From assembly GCA_964477295.1 (NCBI GenBank), contig CAYZEZ010000058.1:1-19552 (forward strand): a DNA stretch of 19,552 nucleotides. The letters are read 5' to 3'. Under the pieces are notes generated by a model, which saw only the letters and a list, made by a program, of their open reading frames with translations, made no database searches and was not told the origin of the DNA. How positions within the stretch are numbered: position 1 is the stretch's first letter; the number at the start of each line of letters is the position of its first letter. This DNA comes from CAYZEZ01 sp964477295. Its GTDB lineage: Bacteria > Bacteroidota > Bacteroidia > Bacteroidales > SM23-62. This document shows, one piece after another, positions 1 through 7,151 of this stretch. The position numbers and the translations under genes are program-made.

Positions 1-680
1 CCACGGCAATGGCATTGGACAGCTGCGGGATTAACGAAGATTATCACAGCCTGCAGTCGTGGGGGATGGATGTATTGAAAGTCGGGACATCTTTAGGTGC
101 TGGTTCGATAGGAATGTTTAAGGGCGGGGAGTTATTCAGGATTGGAGATAATGGAACCGGGACCTTTGAGATCGTTACCGAAGGGCCCGTGCGTTCTGAA
201 TTCAAGTTAACATTTAATGATTGGGTATGCGATGATCAGTTACTCAATATTGACCATTATGTAACCATCTGGGCCGGCAGTTATGGCTTTGATAATGCAG
301 TGGTCATAAAAAATACAGGAGATACATTAATATCAGGGCTTGTGAACATGCATACAGATACATTATATGTCAATGAATTTGATGACTATGTTTCACTCGC
401 TACACATGGCCCGCAGGCAGAGCTTGACAAATACCTGGGTATGGGATTGCTTGTCCCATCGGACCTCTATCTTGGCCATGGAGAAGCTCCTGAAACAGGG
501 GAAGGAATCACCCAAACCTATTATGCCAAAATGAAAGCTGATGCGGGTGAACCTGTAACCTTTTATTTCCTGACTGGTTGGGAGAACCAGGATATTAAGT
601 TCACTAAATTGGATGAATTCCTGAAACTGATGGAATTTGAGGCTAAGCGGAGGTCAAATCCAATCCAGGTTACCTTTTAG
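1..680 (+). CDS. DUF4861-family protein, 3' part only
   Basis: The reading frame is open from the left edge (codons at 3 and 6 precede the first visible ATG at 9), so this is the C-terminal ~225 residues of a longer protein and the Met at 9 is internal. The sequence carries SWGMDVLKVGTSLGAG near the start and a beta-rich remainder without Cys-rich or membrane segments, which I recognise as DUF4861. That family is common in polysaccharide-utilisation loci for pectin and other uronic-acid polymers; its exact reaction is not settled to my knowledge. Any secretion signal lies outside the window. It converges on uxaC with a 50-bp gap, fitting a role upstream of the uronate catabolic genes. Family assignment is from recall of conserved blocks; function is inferred from context only. 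Confidence 0.7.
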   Translation, partial: TAMALDSCGINEDYHSLQSWGMDVLKVGTSLGAGSIGMFKGGELFRIGDNGTGTFEIVTEGPVRSEFKLTFNDWVCDDQLLNIDHYVTIWAGSYGFDNAVVIKNTGDTLISGLVNMHTDTLYVNEFDDYVSLATHGPQAELDKYLGMGLLVPSDLYLGHGEAPETGEGITQTYYAKMKADAGEPVTFYFLTGWENQDIKFTKLDEFLKLMEFEAKRRSNPIQVTF

Positions 681-730
681 TTAATGCAGTTCAGGATGAC
701 ATATTGTATAACATATAGCGTGACATTTTC

Positions 731-2137
731 TTATTCATAAAACCTGAAATAGTTCCGGGCATTATAGTAGCATATATTCTCAACCATCCGGCTCATATGA
801 TCAAACAAGTCTGGAAGTTCTCCTTTCTCCATGTCACCTCCTATCATATTGCAAAGGATCCTTCGGAAATACTCGTGACGCGGAAAGGATAAAAAGCTGC
901 GCGAGTCGGTCAGCATACCTGCAAAATGACTAAGCAGACCCAGGTTTGATAAGGCATTCATTTGTTTTTCCATTCCGTCTTTCTGATCCATAAACCACCA
1001 GCCCGATCCGAACTGCATCTTGCCAGGTGTTTCGCCATCATTGAAATTATAAATCATGGTGGCTATGAGTTCGTTATCACGAGGATTCAGGTTATAGACA
1101 ATTGTCCTGGTTAACTTTTCGTCGTTTTCAATCCGGTTAAGAAATGCCGACATGGCACGAGCCAACTCAAAATCTCCGATGGAATCATATCCCGTATCCG
1201 GACCCAATTTCCCCAACATTCTTGAATTGTTGTTCCGGATAGCACCCACGTGGAACTGCTGAGTCCAGTTCCTGGCGTGATCCATTTCTGCAAACAGAAT
1301 AAGCATAGCTGTTTTGAATTTCAGTATCTCCGTGGGAATGAGTGATTTGCCAGACCGGATCTTATTAAACAGGATAATAATCTCCGCATCTGAATAATCT
1401 TCATAATAAAATGATTCAAGCCCGTGATCCGACAGTCTGCAACCCCTTGTATCAAAATATTCGTGCCTTTTATCCAGTGCATCAACCAGGGATTTATAGT
1501 CTTTTATTTCTATGCCGGAAGCATCCGATAACTTATCCAGGTAGCCATTGTATGATTTATTGTTTTCGACGGCCATGGCTTTATCGGGTCTCCATGCCGG
1601 AAGTACTTTTATCTCGAATCCGTCCCTGATAATATTCTCGTGATGTTCAAGTGAATCCACCGGATCGTCGGTAGTACACACCACTTCGACATTCATTTTC
1701 CGAAGAAGGTTTCTTACACTGTATTCCTTTGAATTTAACTTTTCACGGGTCTCATCATAGATCCGTTTTGCCGATGATTGATCCAGCAGTGTATCGATTT
1801 CAAAATATCTCTGTAACTCAAGATGGGTCCAGTGATATAATGGATTACGAATCGTATAGGGTACCGTCCCTGCCCATTTCTCAAATTTTTCCCGGTCGCC
1901 GGCATCACCTGTTATATATTTTTCATTGATCCCATGCGCCCGCATGGCCCTCCACTTATAATGGTCACCGTTCAGCCAGACCTCGGTGATATTATCGAAT
2001 ATCCTGTCAGATGCTATATCATCCGGTTGCAAATGGCAGTGGTAGTCAATGATCGGCATCTTACTGGCATGGTCGTGGTAAAGTTTTTCTGCTGTTTTAG
2101 TCTCCAGCAGGAAATTCTGATCCAGAAATTTTTTCAT
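731..2137 (-). CDS. uxaC: Glucuronate/galacturonate isomerase (uronate isomerase)
   Basis: Cytoplasmic aldose-ketose isomerase that converts D-galacturonate to D-tagaturonate (and D-glucuronate to D-fructuronate), the first step of the isomerase pathway. The protein is 468 aa, close to the ~470 aa usual for UxaC. Visible hallmarks are the amidohydrolase-fold metal motif DYHCHL (H33, H35), the TTDDPVDSLEHH block near residue 155, and the C-terminal TDSRSFLSFPRHEYFRR block. The ATG at 2137 gives the typical start MKKFLDQNFLL. It lies 19 bp downstream of uxaE on the same strand, so the two are almost certainly cotranscribed. Together they cover the first two steps from galacturonate to fructuronate. 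No sign of truncation or frameshift. Confidence 0.96.
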   Translation of the reverse strand: MKKFLDQNFLLETKTAEKLYHDHASKMPIIDYHCHLQPDDIASDRIFDNITEVWLNGDHYKWRAMRAHGINEKYITGDAGDREKFEKWAGTVPYTIRNPLYHWTHLELQRYFEIDTLLDQSSAKRIYDETREKLNSKEYSVRNLLRKMNVEVVCTTDDPVDSLEHHENIIRDGFEIKVLPAWRPDKAMAVENNKSYNGYLDKLSDASGIEIKDYKSLVDALDKRHEYFDTRGCRLSDHGLESFYYEDYSDAEIIILFNKIRSGKSLIPTEILKFKTAMLILFAEMDHARNWTQQFHVGAIRNNNSRMLGKLGPDTGYDSIGDFELARAMSAFLNRIENDEKLTRTIVYNLNPRDNELIATMIYNFNDGETPGKMQFGSGWWFMDQKDGMEKQMNALSNLGLLSHFAGMLTDSRSFLSFPRHEYFRRILCNMIGGDMEKGELPDLFDHMSRMVENICYYNARNYFRFYE

Positions 2138-2156
2138 AATAATTCTGTTGAAGATT

Positions 2157-3404
2157 TTAGAGTAAGAATAATCTTTTGATATGCCGGTCGAATATGTTTT
2201 CCTTTACATTTTCTGCAATGATTCCTGCATTTTCTTTCAAGGCACTATAATATTTATCGTCCATATCACTGGCAACCTTATATCCTACATGGATCAATTG
2301 CCTGAAATGCAGATTATAATCGGGATGACCGGGAATGTGCCTCAGGGTATTAGCGAATTGTTCACCGGTAAATGTATTCACTTCATCAGGCAGAGGTAAT
2401 TTTGAATAGTCAATATTAATGACCGTGGCATATGGCTTGCACAGCTCATCTTTTCTTTCAAAGGCTGATGAATAGATCTGTTTTGCAATGGTTAATCCGT
2501 GTCCCTCCGAAACAGCCAGGCCAATGACTTCTTCCAGCCATGTAGTACCGGCAGTTTTAACGTGAATTCCCTTTTCGTGTTTTTTAATCAGCCTTCCCAT
2601 CACAGGGTATATAGAGAATTTATCACTTCCGGAGTGGACACTCAGTTTCAGGTTTTCCTGTAATCCGAATTCCTTGATTGCGAAATCAATTACCAGCAGA
2701 TCCTGTTCAAACTCTTTTTCAAATTGTGGCAATTTACCAACATAATCAATGCCTTTGTTAAATCTTCCGGTGAATTTTGGTGCGATTGTCTGTACGGGTA
2801 TGCCCTCATCTGCAATTGCTTTAAGAATGAAGAACATCTCAACCGGCGTTTGCGGCTCTTCCACTTCATCCATGGAAATCTCCGGTATGAATTCATACGA
2901 TCCCTTTTCTTTACGAATATGCCTGTATATTTTACCCGCCTCCTTAATGGCAAACAAGAAATTTTCAGCAATGGATCCGACCAGGTTCTCAGTAATTGAA
3001 AATTGTTCATCGACACCCGGAATGGAAAGATTGCCCAGATAAGGTTTGCAGGAGTTTATAAAATAGGTAATTTCATCCGCACCAGCCCTTTTGCCTATAT
3101 AATCTGCCACATCAATGGTGAAGAAATCAGACGACTCAATATAAGGATCCACATTTTCCATATTAATATGGTCGGCATCCACATAATATTCCCCTGTCCA
3201 GCCCAGTGCTGCCACTGCCTCATCGGCTTCTTTTCTGGTATGTTCGGGCCTGGTATGAACGATCATGTGTTCCCGGTTTGATTTGTTCCATACCGGGACA
3301 AGTGGTATTCCCTGTTTGTTAGCCTGAACGATGGCTTCAAGCTGTGCCTTGCCCTGGTGGCAGAATCGGTCTCCTGTTCCAAATGAATATTTAGCAATTT
3401 TCAT
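2157..3404 (-). CDS. uxaE: D-tagaturonate epimerase (UxaE family)
   Basis: Predicted to interconvert D-tagaturonate and D-fructuronate, the epimerase step first shown in Thermotoga that lets galacturonate feed the fructuronate branch without tagaturonate reductase and altronate dehydratase. The 415-aa protein has the family blocks GTGDRF (residues 9-14), PVWNKSNREH (37-46), and conserved DADHIN in the N-terminal third, with a TIM-barrel-like alternation and no signal peptide. The ATG at 3404 places the GDRF block at the expected N-terminal position. It is first in a two-gene minus-strand operon with uxaC. Its 5' side faces a divergent LacI-type regulator across 312 bp containing several palindromes. 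No uxaB or uxaA is present in the window, which agrees with use of the epimerase shortcut. Confidence 0.88.
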   Translation of the reverse strand: MKIAKYSFGTGDRFCHQGKAQLEAIVQANKQGIPLVPVWNKSNREHMIVHTRPEHTRKEADEAVAALGWTGEYYVDADHINMENVDPYIESSDFFTIDVADYIGKRAGADEITYFINSCKPYLGNLSIPGVDEQFSITENLVGSIAENFLFAIKEAGKIYRHIRKEKGSYEFIPEISMDEVEEPQTPVEMFFILKAIADEGIPVQTIAPKFTGRFNKGIDYVGKLPQFEKEFEQDLLVIDFAIKEFGLQENLKLSVHSGSDKFSIYPVMGRLIKKHEKGIHVKTAGTTWLEEVIGLAVSEGHGLTIAKQIYSSAFERKDELCKPYATVINIDYSKLPLPDEVNTFTGEQFANTLRHIPGHPDYNLHFRQLIHVGYKVASDMDDKYYSALKENAGIIAENVKENIFDRHIKRLFLL

Positions 3405-3467
3405 ACGTTTAAAATTTTATAATTATTTGAGAATCCCGAGTACCCGGGACAACTGCTTCGCTCTCAT

Positions 3468-3519
3468 ATGATTTATATTAATCATGCTCTTTTGTGATTT
3501 TATGATTAATAAGAATCAT
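3468..3519. repeat. Two 18-bp palindromes ATGATT-N6-AATCAT, 34 bp apart
   Basis: The arms ATGATT and AATCAT occur at 3468-3473/3480-3485 and again at 3502-3507/3514-3519. The six-base arms are identical in the two copies while the central six bases differ (TATATT and AATAAG), as expected for a dimeric regulator contacting only the arms. They differ from the CG-centred palindrome at 3601, so they may bind a second regulator acting on uxaE-uxaC. Confidence 0.5.
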
Positions 3520-3600
3520 GTTCGTTTCATATATAAAGTTACTTTAGTTTATGAGGTTTTAATACCAGGCAAATACTTATCAACAAAAATAAAAAATCTT

Positions 3601-3618
3601 TCCGTGTACGTACACGGA
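3601..3618. promoter_or_regulatory. Candidate LacI-family operator (perfect 18-bp palindrome, central CG)
   Basis: TCCGTGTAC|GTACACGGA is its own reverse complement over all 18 bases, with CG at the centre (3609-3610), the usual layout of LacI-family operators. It lies 99 bp upstream of the start codon of the adjacent LacI-type regulator and just upstream of a -7-like TAGATTTG. I saw no second copy elsewhere in the window. Autoregulation and control of uxaE-uxaC are inferred from position. Confidence 0.55.
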
Positions 3619-3633
3619 TTTGTAATTATTATT

Positions 3634-3641
3634 TAGATTTG
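3634..3641 (+). promoter_or_regulatory. Possible -7 element for the LacI-type regulator
   Basis: TAGATTTG matches the Bacteroidota -7 consensus TAnnTTTG at every defined position. The expected -33 position, about 20 bp upstream, falls inside the palindrome at 3601-3618, where there is no clear TTTG. Transcription would begin near 3648 and leave a leader of about 70 nt. No test of activity is possible from sequence. Confidence 0.35.
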
Positions 3642-3716
3642 TAAGAGAATGTCCGGGTAAATTGAAAATCTTACACTCCATTTTATATTAATGAGCTGTA
3701 AAATCAATATTTCAAA

Positions 3717-4769
3717 TTGAAAGTCAGGATTAAGGATATCGCAGAGAAGGCAAATGTGTCGATTGGAACCGTTGACCGGGTTATACATAAGCGGGGAGAG
3801 GTGTCGCCTGATACACGCGACAGGATTTTGCATATCATCGATGAATTGCATTACAAGCCTGATATCCTTGCCAGGACTCTAAAATCTAAAAAAAGTTTCC
3901 GGGTGGCTGTGATAATCCCTGAAGGGAATGACGGTAATGAATTTTGGAATAAACCCTTAAAGGGAATTGAAGATGCAGTAAAGGAGATCCTTCCTTTTGA
4001 ATTAGAGGTCAGCTATCATCTGTTCGATCAGTTTAATAAAGAGTCATTTAGTGAATGCGGCAACCGGTTGCTGAATGATCGGCCGCATGGAGTTTTGGCG
4101 GCACCTGTTTTTTACAGGGAATCATTTTCCTTCCTGAGTCAGCTAAAGGCGCTTAATATCCCTTTTATTCTGATAAACTCAAATATTAATCATCCCGGAC
4201 AACAATGTTTTATTGGTCAGGACTCATTGCAAAGCGGGCAGGTGGCAGCCCATCTGATGAATTTCGGATTGGATAATGCAAATGAAGTGATCATTATAAA
4301 CATTGCCAGGGACAGGGATAATTATAATCATATTAAAAAACGTGAAGAAGGATTCATAGAGTTTTTCAGGAGAAAGGAGAAGTTGAACAAGATATCAATC
4401 GTTCGGGAAAATATTAATTCTGCTGATAAAAATGAATTGTTCAGGCGTCTGGAAAAGATCTTATTAAATGGAAGGGAAAGCCGCGGGATATTTGTCACCA
4501 ACTCCAGGGTGTATGCCGTAGCGGAATTCCTTGAAAACAATAAACTTGATGAAATAAAACTGATCGGTTATGATCTGATTGATCTCAATATTGAATACCT
4601 GAGAAAAGGGATCATCGATTTTCTGATCAGTCAAAAACCTGAGCAACAGGGATATGCAGGTGTAATGAGTTTATTTAATCTGTTGGTTTTGGATAAAGAA
4701 CCAGATCCGGAAACCTATATCCCGATAGATATAATTACAACTGAAAATCTTCAATATTATATGAGTTAA
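3717..4769 (+). CDS. LacI-family transcriptional regulator with sugar-binding domain, TTG start
   Basis: A 350-aa LacI/GalR-type regulator. Residues 4-50 form the helix-turn-helix and hinge (KDIAEKANVSIGTVDRVIHKRG, in two parts: KDIAEKANV then SIGTVDRVIHKRG), followed by a periplasmic-binding-protein-like effector domain beginning FRVAVIIPEG near residue 61. The start must be TTG at 3717: an in-frame TAA lies at 3699-3701, and no ATG precedes the helix-turn-helix. The recognition helix reads TVDRV where classical LacI proteins read TVSRV, a variant seen in a Bacteroidota subgroup. It is divergent from uxaE and followed 33 bp later by the SDR gene, so it probably controls uronate use. The effector (a uronate or aldonate) is a guess from context. 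Confidence 0.88.
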   Translation: MKVRIKDIAEKANVSIGTVDRVIHKRGEVSPDTRDRILHIIDELHYKPDILARTLKSKKSFRVAVIIPEGNDGNEFWNKPLKGIEDAVKEILPFELEVSYHLFDQFNKESFSECGNRLLNDRPHGVLAAPVFYRESFSFLSQLKALNIPFILINSNINHPGQQCFIGQDSLQSGQVAAHLMNFGLDNANEVIIINIARDRDNYNHIKKREEGFIEFFRRKEKLNKISIVRENINSADKNELFRRLEKILLNGRESRGIFVTNSRVYAVAEFLENNKLDEIKLIGYDLIDLNIEYLRKGIIDFLISQKPEQQGYAGVMSLFNLLVLDKEPDPETYIPIDIITTENLQYYMS

Positions 4770-4802
4770 ATACTGGCAATCTGCCACTTGAATCTTAAAA
4801 TT

Positions 4803-5654
4803 ATGGAACCAATTTCATTTAACGATTTAAAAGATAAAGTATGTGTAATAACAGGCGGGGCTGGGGTTATCGGGACCGCCATTGTTCAGGGACTGGCTAC
4901 TGTGGGAATCCGGTGTGCTATTCTGGATATAAATAAGGAGATGGCTGAAAAAACAGCCTGTGAGATTCAGGATCGGTTTTCTGTAAAAACCATCGGGATC
5001 GAGACCAATGTACTGAGCAAGGAGTCTCTGGAAGATGCGCGTAAGGCCATTCATGATTCCATGGGGCCGATTGACCTGCTCATCAACGGGGCTGGTGGTA
5101 ATTCGCCCAGGGCAACAACGCAACTGGAAAGGATTGAGCCGGAAAACCTTGGTGAATTGGAGAAGACCTTTTTTGGCCTGGATATGGAAGGATTCGACTG
5201 GGTATTTGAACTGAATTTTAAGGGCACACTCCTTCCCACGATGATATTTGCACAGGATATGCTGGATAGAAAAAAAGGGGTGATCCTGAACATTTCTTCA
5301 ATGAATTCACTCAAACCCCTGACTAAAATTCCAGCTTATTCGGCAGCAAAAGCTTCAATTAACAATTTCACGGAGTGGCTGTCTGTTCATCTTGCACTTG
5401 TCGGGATAAGGGTAAACGCGATTGCACCGGGCTTTTTTCTTACCCAGCAAAACAGGTTTTTGCTGGTGGATGAGAAAACAGGAAATCCAACCCCGAGAGG
5501 CATGAAAATTATTTCCAGTACACCTATGGGAAGGTATGGCAAGACAGAAGAGCTTCAGGGAACTGTTTTGTATCTTTTATCTGATGTTTCGCAATTTGTA
5601 ACGGGCATCGTGATCCCGGTGGATGGTGGATACAGCGCTTACGGAGGCGTCTAG
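4803..5654 (+). CDS. uxuB: D-mannonate oxidoreductase, SDR family (UxuB/fructuronate reductase type)
   Basis: A 283-aa short-chain dehydrogenase predicted to reduce D-fructuronate to D-mannonate. Visible are the TGGAGVIG nucleotide loop (17-24), the NGAGG strand (95-99), catalytic Ser165/166, and YxxxK with Tyr179 and Lys183. An Asp at the end of the second strand (LDIN, about residue 42) favours NAD(H) over NADP(H). The segment after NGAGG (NSPRATT, then FFGLDMEGFDWVFELNFKG) matches the SDR-type UxuB group as in Bacillus YjmF, rather than generic SDRs. I use ATG 4803; an in-frame TTG at 4788 would add five residues but is less likely. It is 33 bp after the regulator and supplies mannonate to the downstream LarA-like enzyme. 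2-Keto-3-deoxygluconate reductase (KduD) is the main alternative. Confidence 0.82.
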   Translation: MEPISFNDLKDKVCVITGGAGVIGTAIVQGLATVGIRCAILDINKEMAEKTACEIQDRFSVKTIGIETNVLSKESLEDARKAIHDSMGPIDLLINGAGGNSPRATTQLERIEPENLGELEKTFFGLDMEGFDWVFELNFKGTLLPTMIFAQDMLDRKKGVILNISSMNSLKPLTKIPAYSAAKASINNFTEWLSVHLALVGIRVNAIAPGFFLTQQNRFLLVDEKTGNPTPRGMKIISSTPMGRYGKTEELQGTVLYLLSDVSQFVTGIVIPVDGGYSAYGGV

Positions 5655-5846
5655 CGGTGAACCGTGATCAGTAATCAGAGTGTGTGGGAGTTGAGTGATG
5701 TGTGTGGTCATTTTGAAAGAGTCTGCAAGTCTGTGAGTCCACATGTCACAAGTCCCGAAAACAATCCAAAACCCGAATCCCACACCATCTAGTAACCAGC
5801 AACTCGTACCTCACATTTATTATTTGAAACAGGTAACTTAGAAAGA
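5655..5846. repeat. Spacer with degenerate repeat words between the SDR and LarA-like genes
   Basis: No gene is seen in these 192 bp. GTGTGGGA (5682-5689) and its inverse TCCCACAC (5778-5785) bracket the spacer. CCAGCAACT (5796-5804) belongs to a CC-N-GCAACT word also found before the genes at 12385 and 13742. The start of the spacer (CGGTGA, then CAGAG and GTGTGGGA) resembles the sequence after the second kinase gene at 12172. This looks like a decayed dispersed repeat rather than a regulatory region. Confidence 0.4.
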
Positions 5847-7151
5847 ATGATATATTTTCAAAAAAGCTCAGAAACTATCCCTATAACCGACAGTGATCTC
5901 CGTGATGGTTTGATAACGGGAATTGAGAAATTCGGTCCGGCCAGGAATGTATTGGCTATTCCGCCTGATATTACCCGTTTTCATTCATATGCCGGAGTGC
6001 TGACAAGGATGACTGATGACTACCTGGGTGACCGGCTATGCAACGTATTGCCCGCCCTGGGTACCCATTCTCCGATGTCGGAAAGGGAAATCAGGGAGAT
6101 GTTTGGGAACATCGACCTGAGAAAGTTCCTGGTGCATAACTGGAGAGAGGATATAGTGACAGTCGGGGAAGTACCTGCAGAATTTGTACACGAAGTATCT
6201 GAACAACGCGTCAATTATCCCTGGAAAGCACAGCTGAACAAACTCCTGCTGTATCCCTCTTTTGACACAATACTGTCCATTGGCCAGGTAGTCCCGCATG
6301 AAGTAGTTGGAATGGCCAATCATAACAAGAATATTTTTATTGGTACGGGTGGCCCAGAAGGAATCAATAAGAGTCACTTCCTGGGAGCCGCATACGGCAT
6401 GGAGAGAATGATGGGAAGGGCAGATACGCCGGTAAGGAAGGTGCTCAATTATGCTTCCGAACATTTCACTGCTGATCTTCCTATATTATATGTGTTAACT
6501 GTGGTTGCAAAAGATGAGAATGGTGACCTGAAGGTGTTTGGGCTTTTTATTGGTGATGATCAGGAATGCTTCATCCGGGCAGCTGAACTTTCACTCAAAC
6601 TCAATTTTACAATGCTTGATACGCCGTTTAACAAGGTAGTCGTTTATCTTGATCCCGGCGAATACAGGAGCACCTGGCTGGGTAATAAAAGCATTTACAG
6701 GACCAGGATGGCACTGGCCGATGAGGGAGAATTGATTGTCCTGGCTCCGGGTGTATCTATGTTTGGTGAGGATAAGGAAATTGACCGGCTTATAAGAAAA
6801 TACGGTTATGCCACAACTCCTGAGATTCTCGAATGGACAAAGAATAGTGAAGTCCTGAGCAATAACCTGAGTGCGGCTGCACATCTGATCCATGGTTCTT
6901 CCGAGGGAAGGTTCAGGATCACTTATTGCCCGGGACATCTTACCTCCGAAGAAATTGAAGGTGTACATTTTAACTATGACAGCCTGGATGAGATGATGAA
7001 AAGATATGATCCTGGAAAGCTGCAGGATGGATTTAATTTAATGCCGGACGGTGAGGAGATTTACTATATTTCAAATCCGGCCATTGGCTTATGGGCATAT
7101 AAAGAAAGAATTCAGAATACAGAAGCCAGAAGACAGAAGGGGGGGAAATGA
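5847..7151 (+). CDS. LarA-family (DUF2088) nickel-pincer hydroxyacid epimerase; candidate D-mannonate/D-gluconate 2-epimerase
   Basis: A 434-aa member of the lactate-racemase superfamily, whose known members racemise or epimerise 2-hydroxyacids by hydride transfer at a nickel-pincer (NPN) cofactor. The key LarA residues align by spacing: DITR (D41, R44; LarA D72, R75), GTHSPM (H74; LarA H108), VVPHEVVG (H151; LarA H174), K161 in NHNKN exactly ten residues on (LarA K184, the cofactor attachment site), and H177 exactly sixteen further (LarA H200). All candidate catalytic and metal ligands are thus kept. Characterised superfamily members include a D-gluconate 2-epimerase, and the neighbours make mannonate (SDR) and use 6-phosphogluconate (Gnd), so mannonate/gluconate is the best-fitting pair. 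The last 4 bases overlap the pdxB start (ATGA). The larB, larC and larE cofactor genes are not in the window. Confidence 0.85.
   Translation: MIYFQKSSETIPITDSDLRDGLITGIEKFGPARNVLAIPPDITRFHSYAGVLTRMTDDYLGDRLCNVLPALGTHSPMSEREIREMFGNIDLRKFLVHNWREDIVTVGEVPAEFVHEVSEQRVNYPWKAQLNKLLLYPSFDTILSIGQVVPHEVVGMANHNKNIFIGTGGPEGINKSHFLGAAYGMERMMGRADTPVRKVLNYASEHFTADLPILYVLTVVAKDENGDLKVFGLFIGDDQECFIRAAELSLKLNFTMLDTPFNKVVVYLDPGEYRSTWLGNKSIYRTRMALADEGELIVLAPGVSMFGEDKEIDRLIRKYGYATTPEILEWTKNSEVLSNNLSAAAHLIHGSSEGRFRITYCPGHLTSEEIEGVHFNYDSLDEMMKRYDPGKLQDGFNLMPDGEEIYYISNPAIGLWAYKERIQNTEARRQKGGK

Larger units (their letters stand above)
3405..3716. promoter_or_regulatory. Divergent control region between uxaE-uxaC and the LacI-type regulator
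   Basis: This 312-bp AT-rich spacer holds no gene I can support. From left to right it contains a GC-rich imperfect palindrome (3434-3449, 14 of 16 positions symmetric), two copies of ATGATT-N6-AATCAT (3468-3485 and 3502-3519), a 13-bp palindrome TAAAGT-T-ACTTTA (3534-3546), a perfect 18-bp palindrome (3601-3618) and a possible plus-strand -7 box TAGATTTG (3634-3641). A minus-strand -7-like box TATTTTTG is read leftwards from 3591 to 3584. Both candidate promoters would place their -33 region on the 18-bp palindrome, so one bound protein could control both directions. Confidence 0.6.

Noticed and set aside
9..680. Complete gene starting at ATG 9
   Set aside because: The frame is open to the left edge and the first residues are in the middle of a conserved DUF4861 block, so the gene is truncated by the window.
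681..730. Terminator between the DUF4861 gene and uxaC
   Set aside because: The 50-bp convergent gap has only a weak ATAT-rich symmetry and no GC stem with a T-tract.
2690..3042. Open frames of 91-108 codons in alternative frames within uxaE
   Set aside because: They overlap a well-recognised gene and show no family motif or gene-start signal.
3434..3449. TCCCGAGTACCCGGGA as an operator for uxaE
   Set aside because: It has two mismatches, is GC-rich in an AT-rich spacer, and resembles dispersed TCCCGA-type palindromes of Bacteroidota; too weak to call as regulatory.
4788..4802. TTG start for the SDR gene
   Set aside because: It would add only five residues, and ATG 4803 gives a normal SDR N-terminus before the TGGAGVIG loop.
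6036..6464. 142-codon minus-strand open frame
   Set aside because: It is a shadow of the LarA-like gene; the plus strand carries the conserved H74 and H151 motifs and the minus product resembles nothing known.
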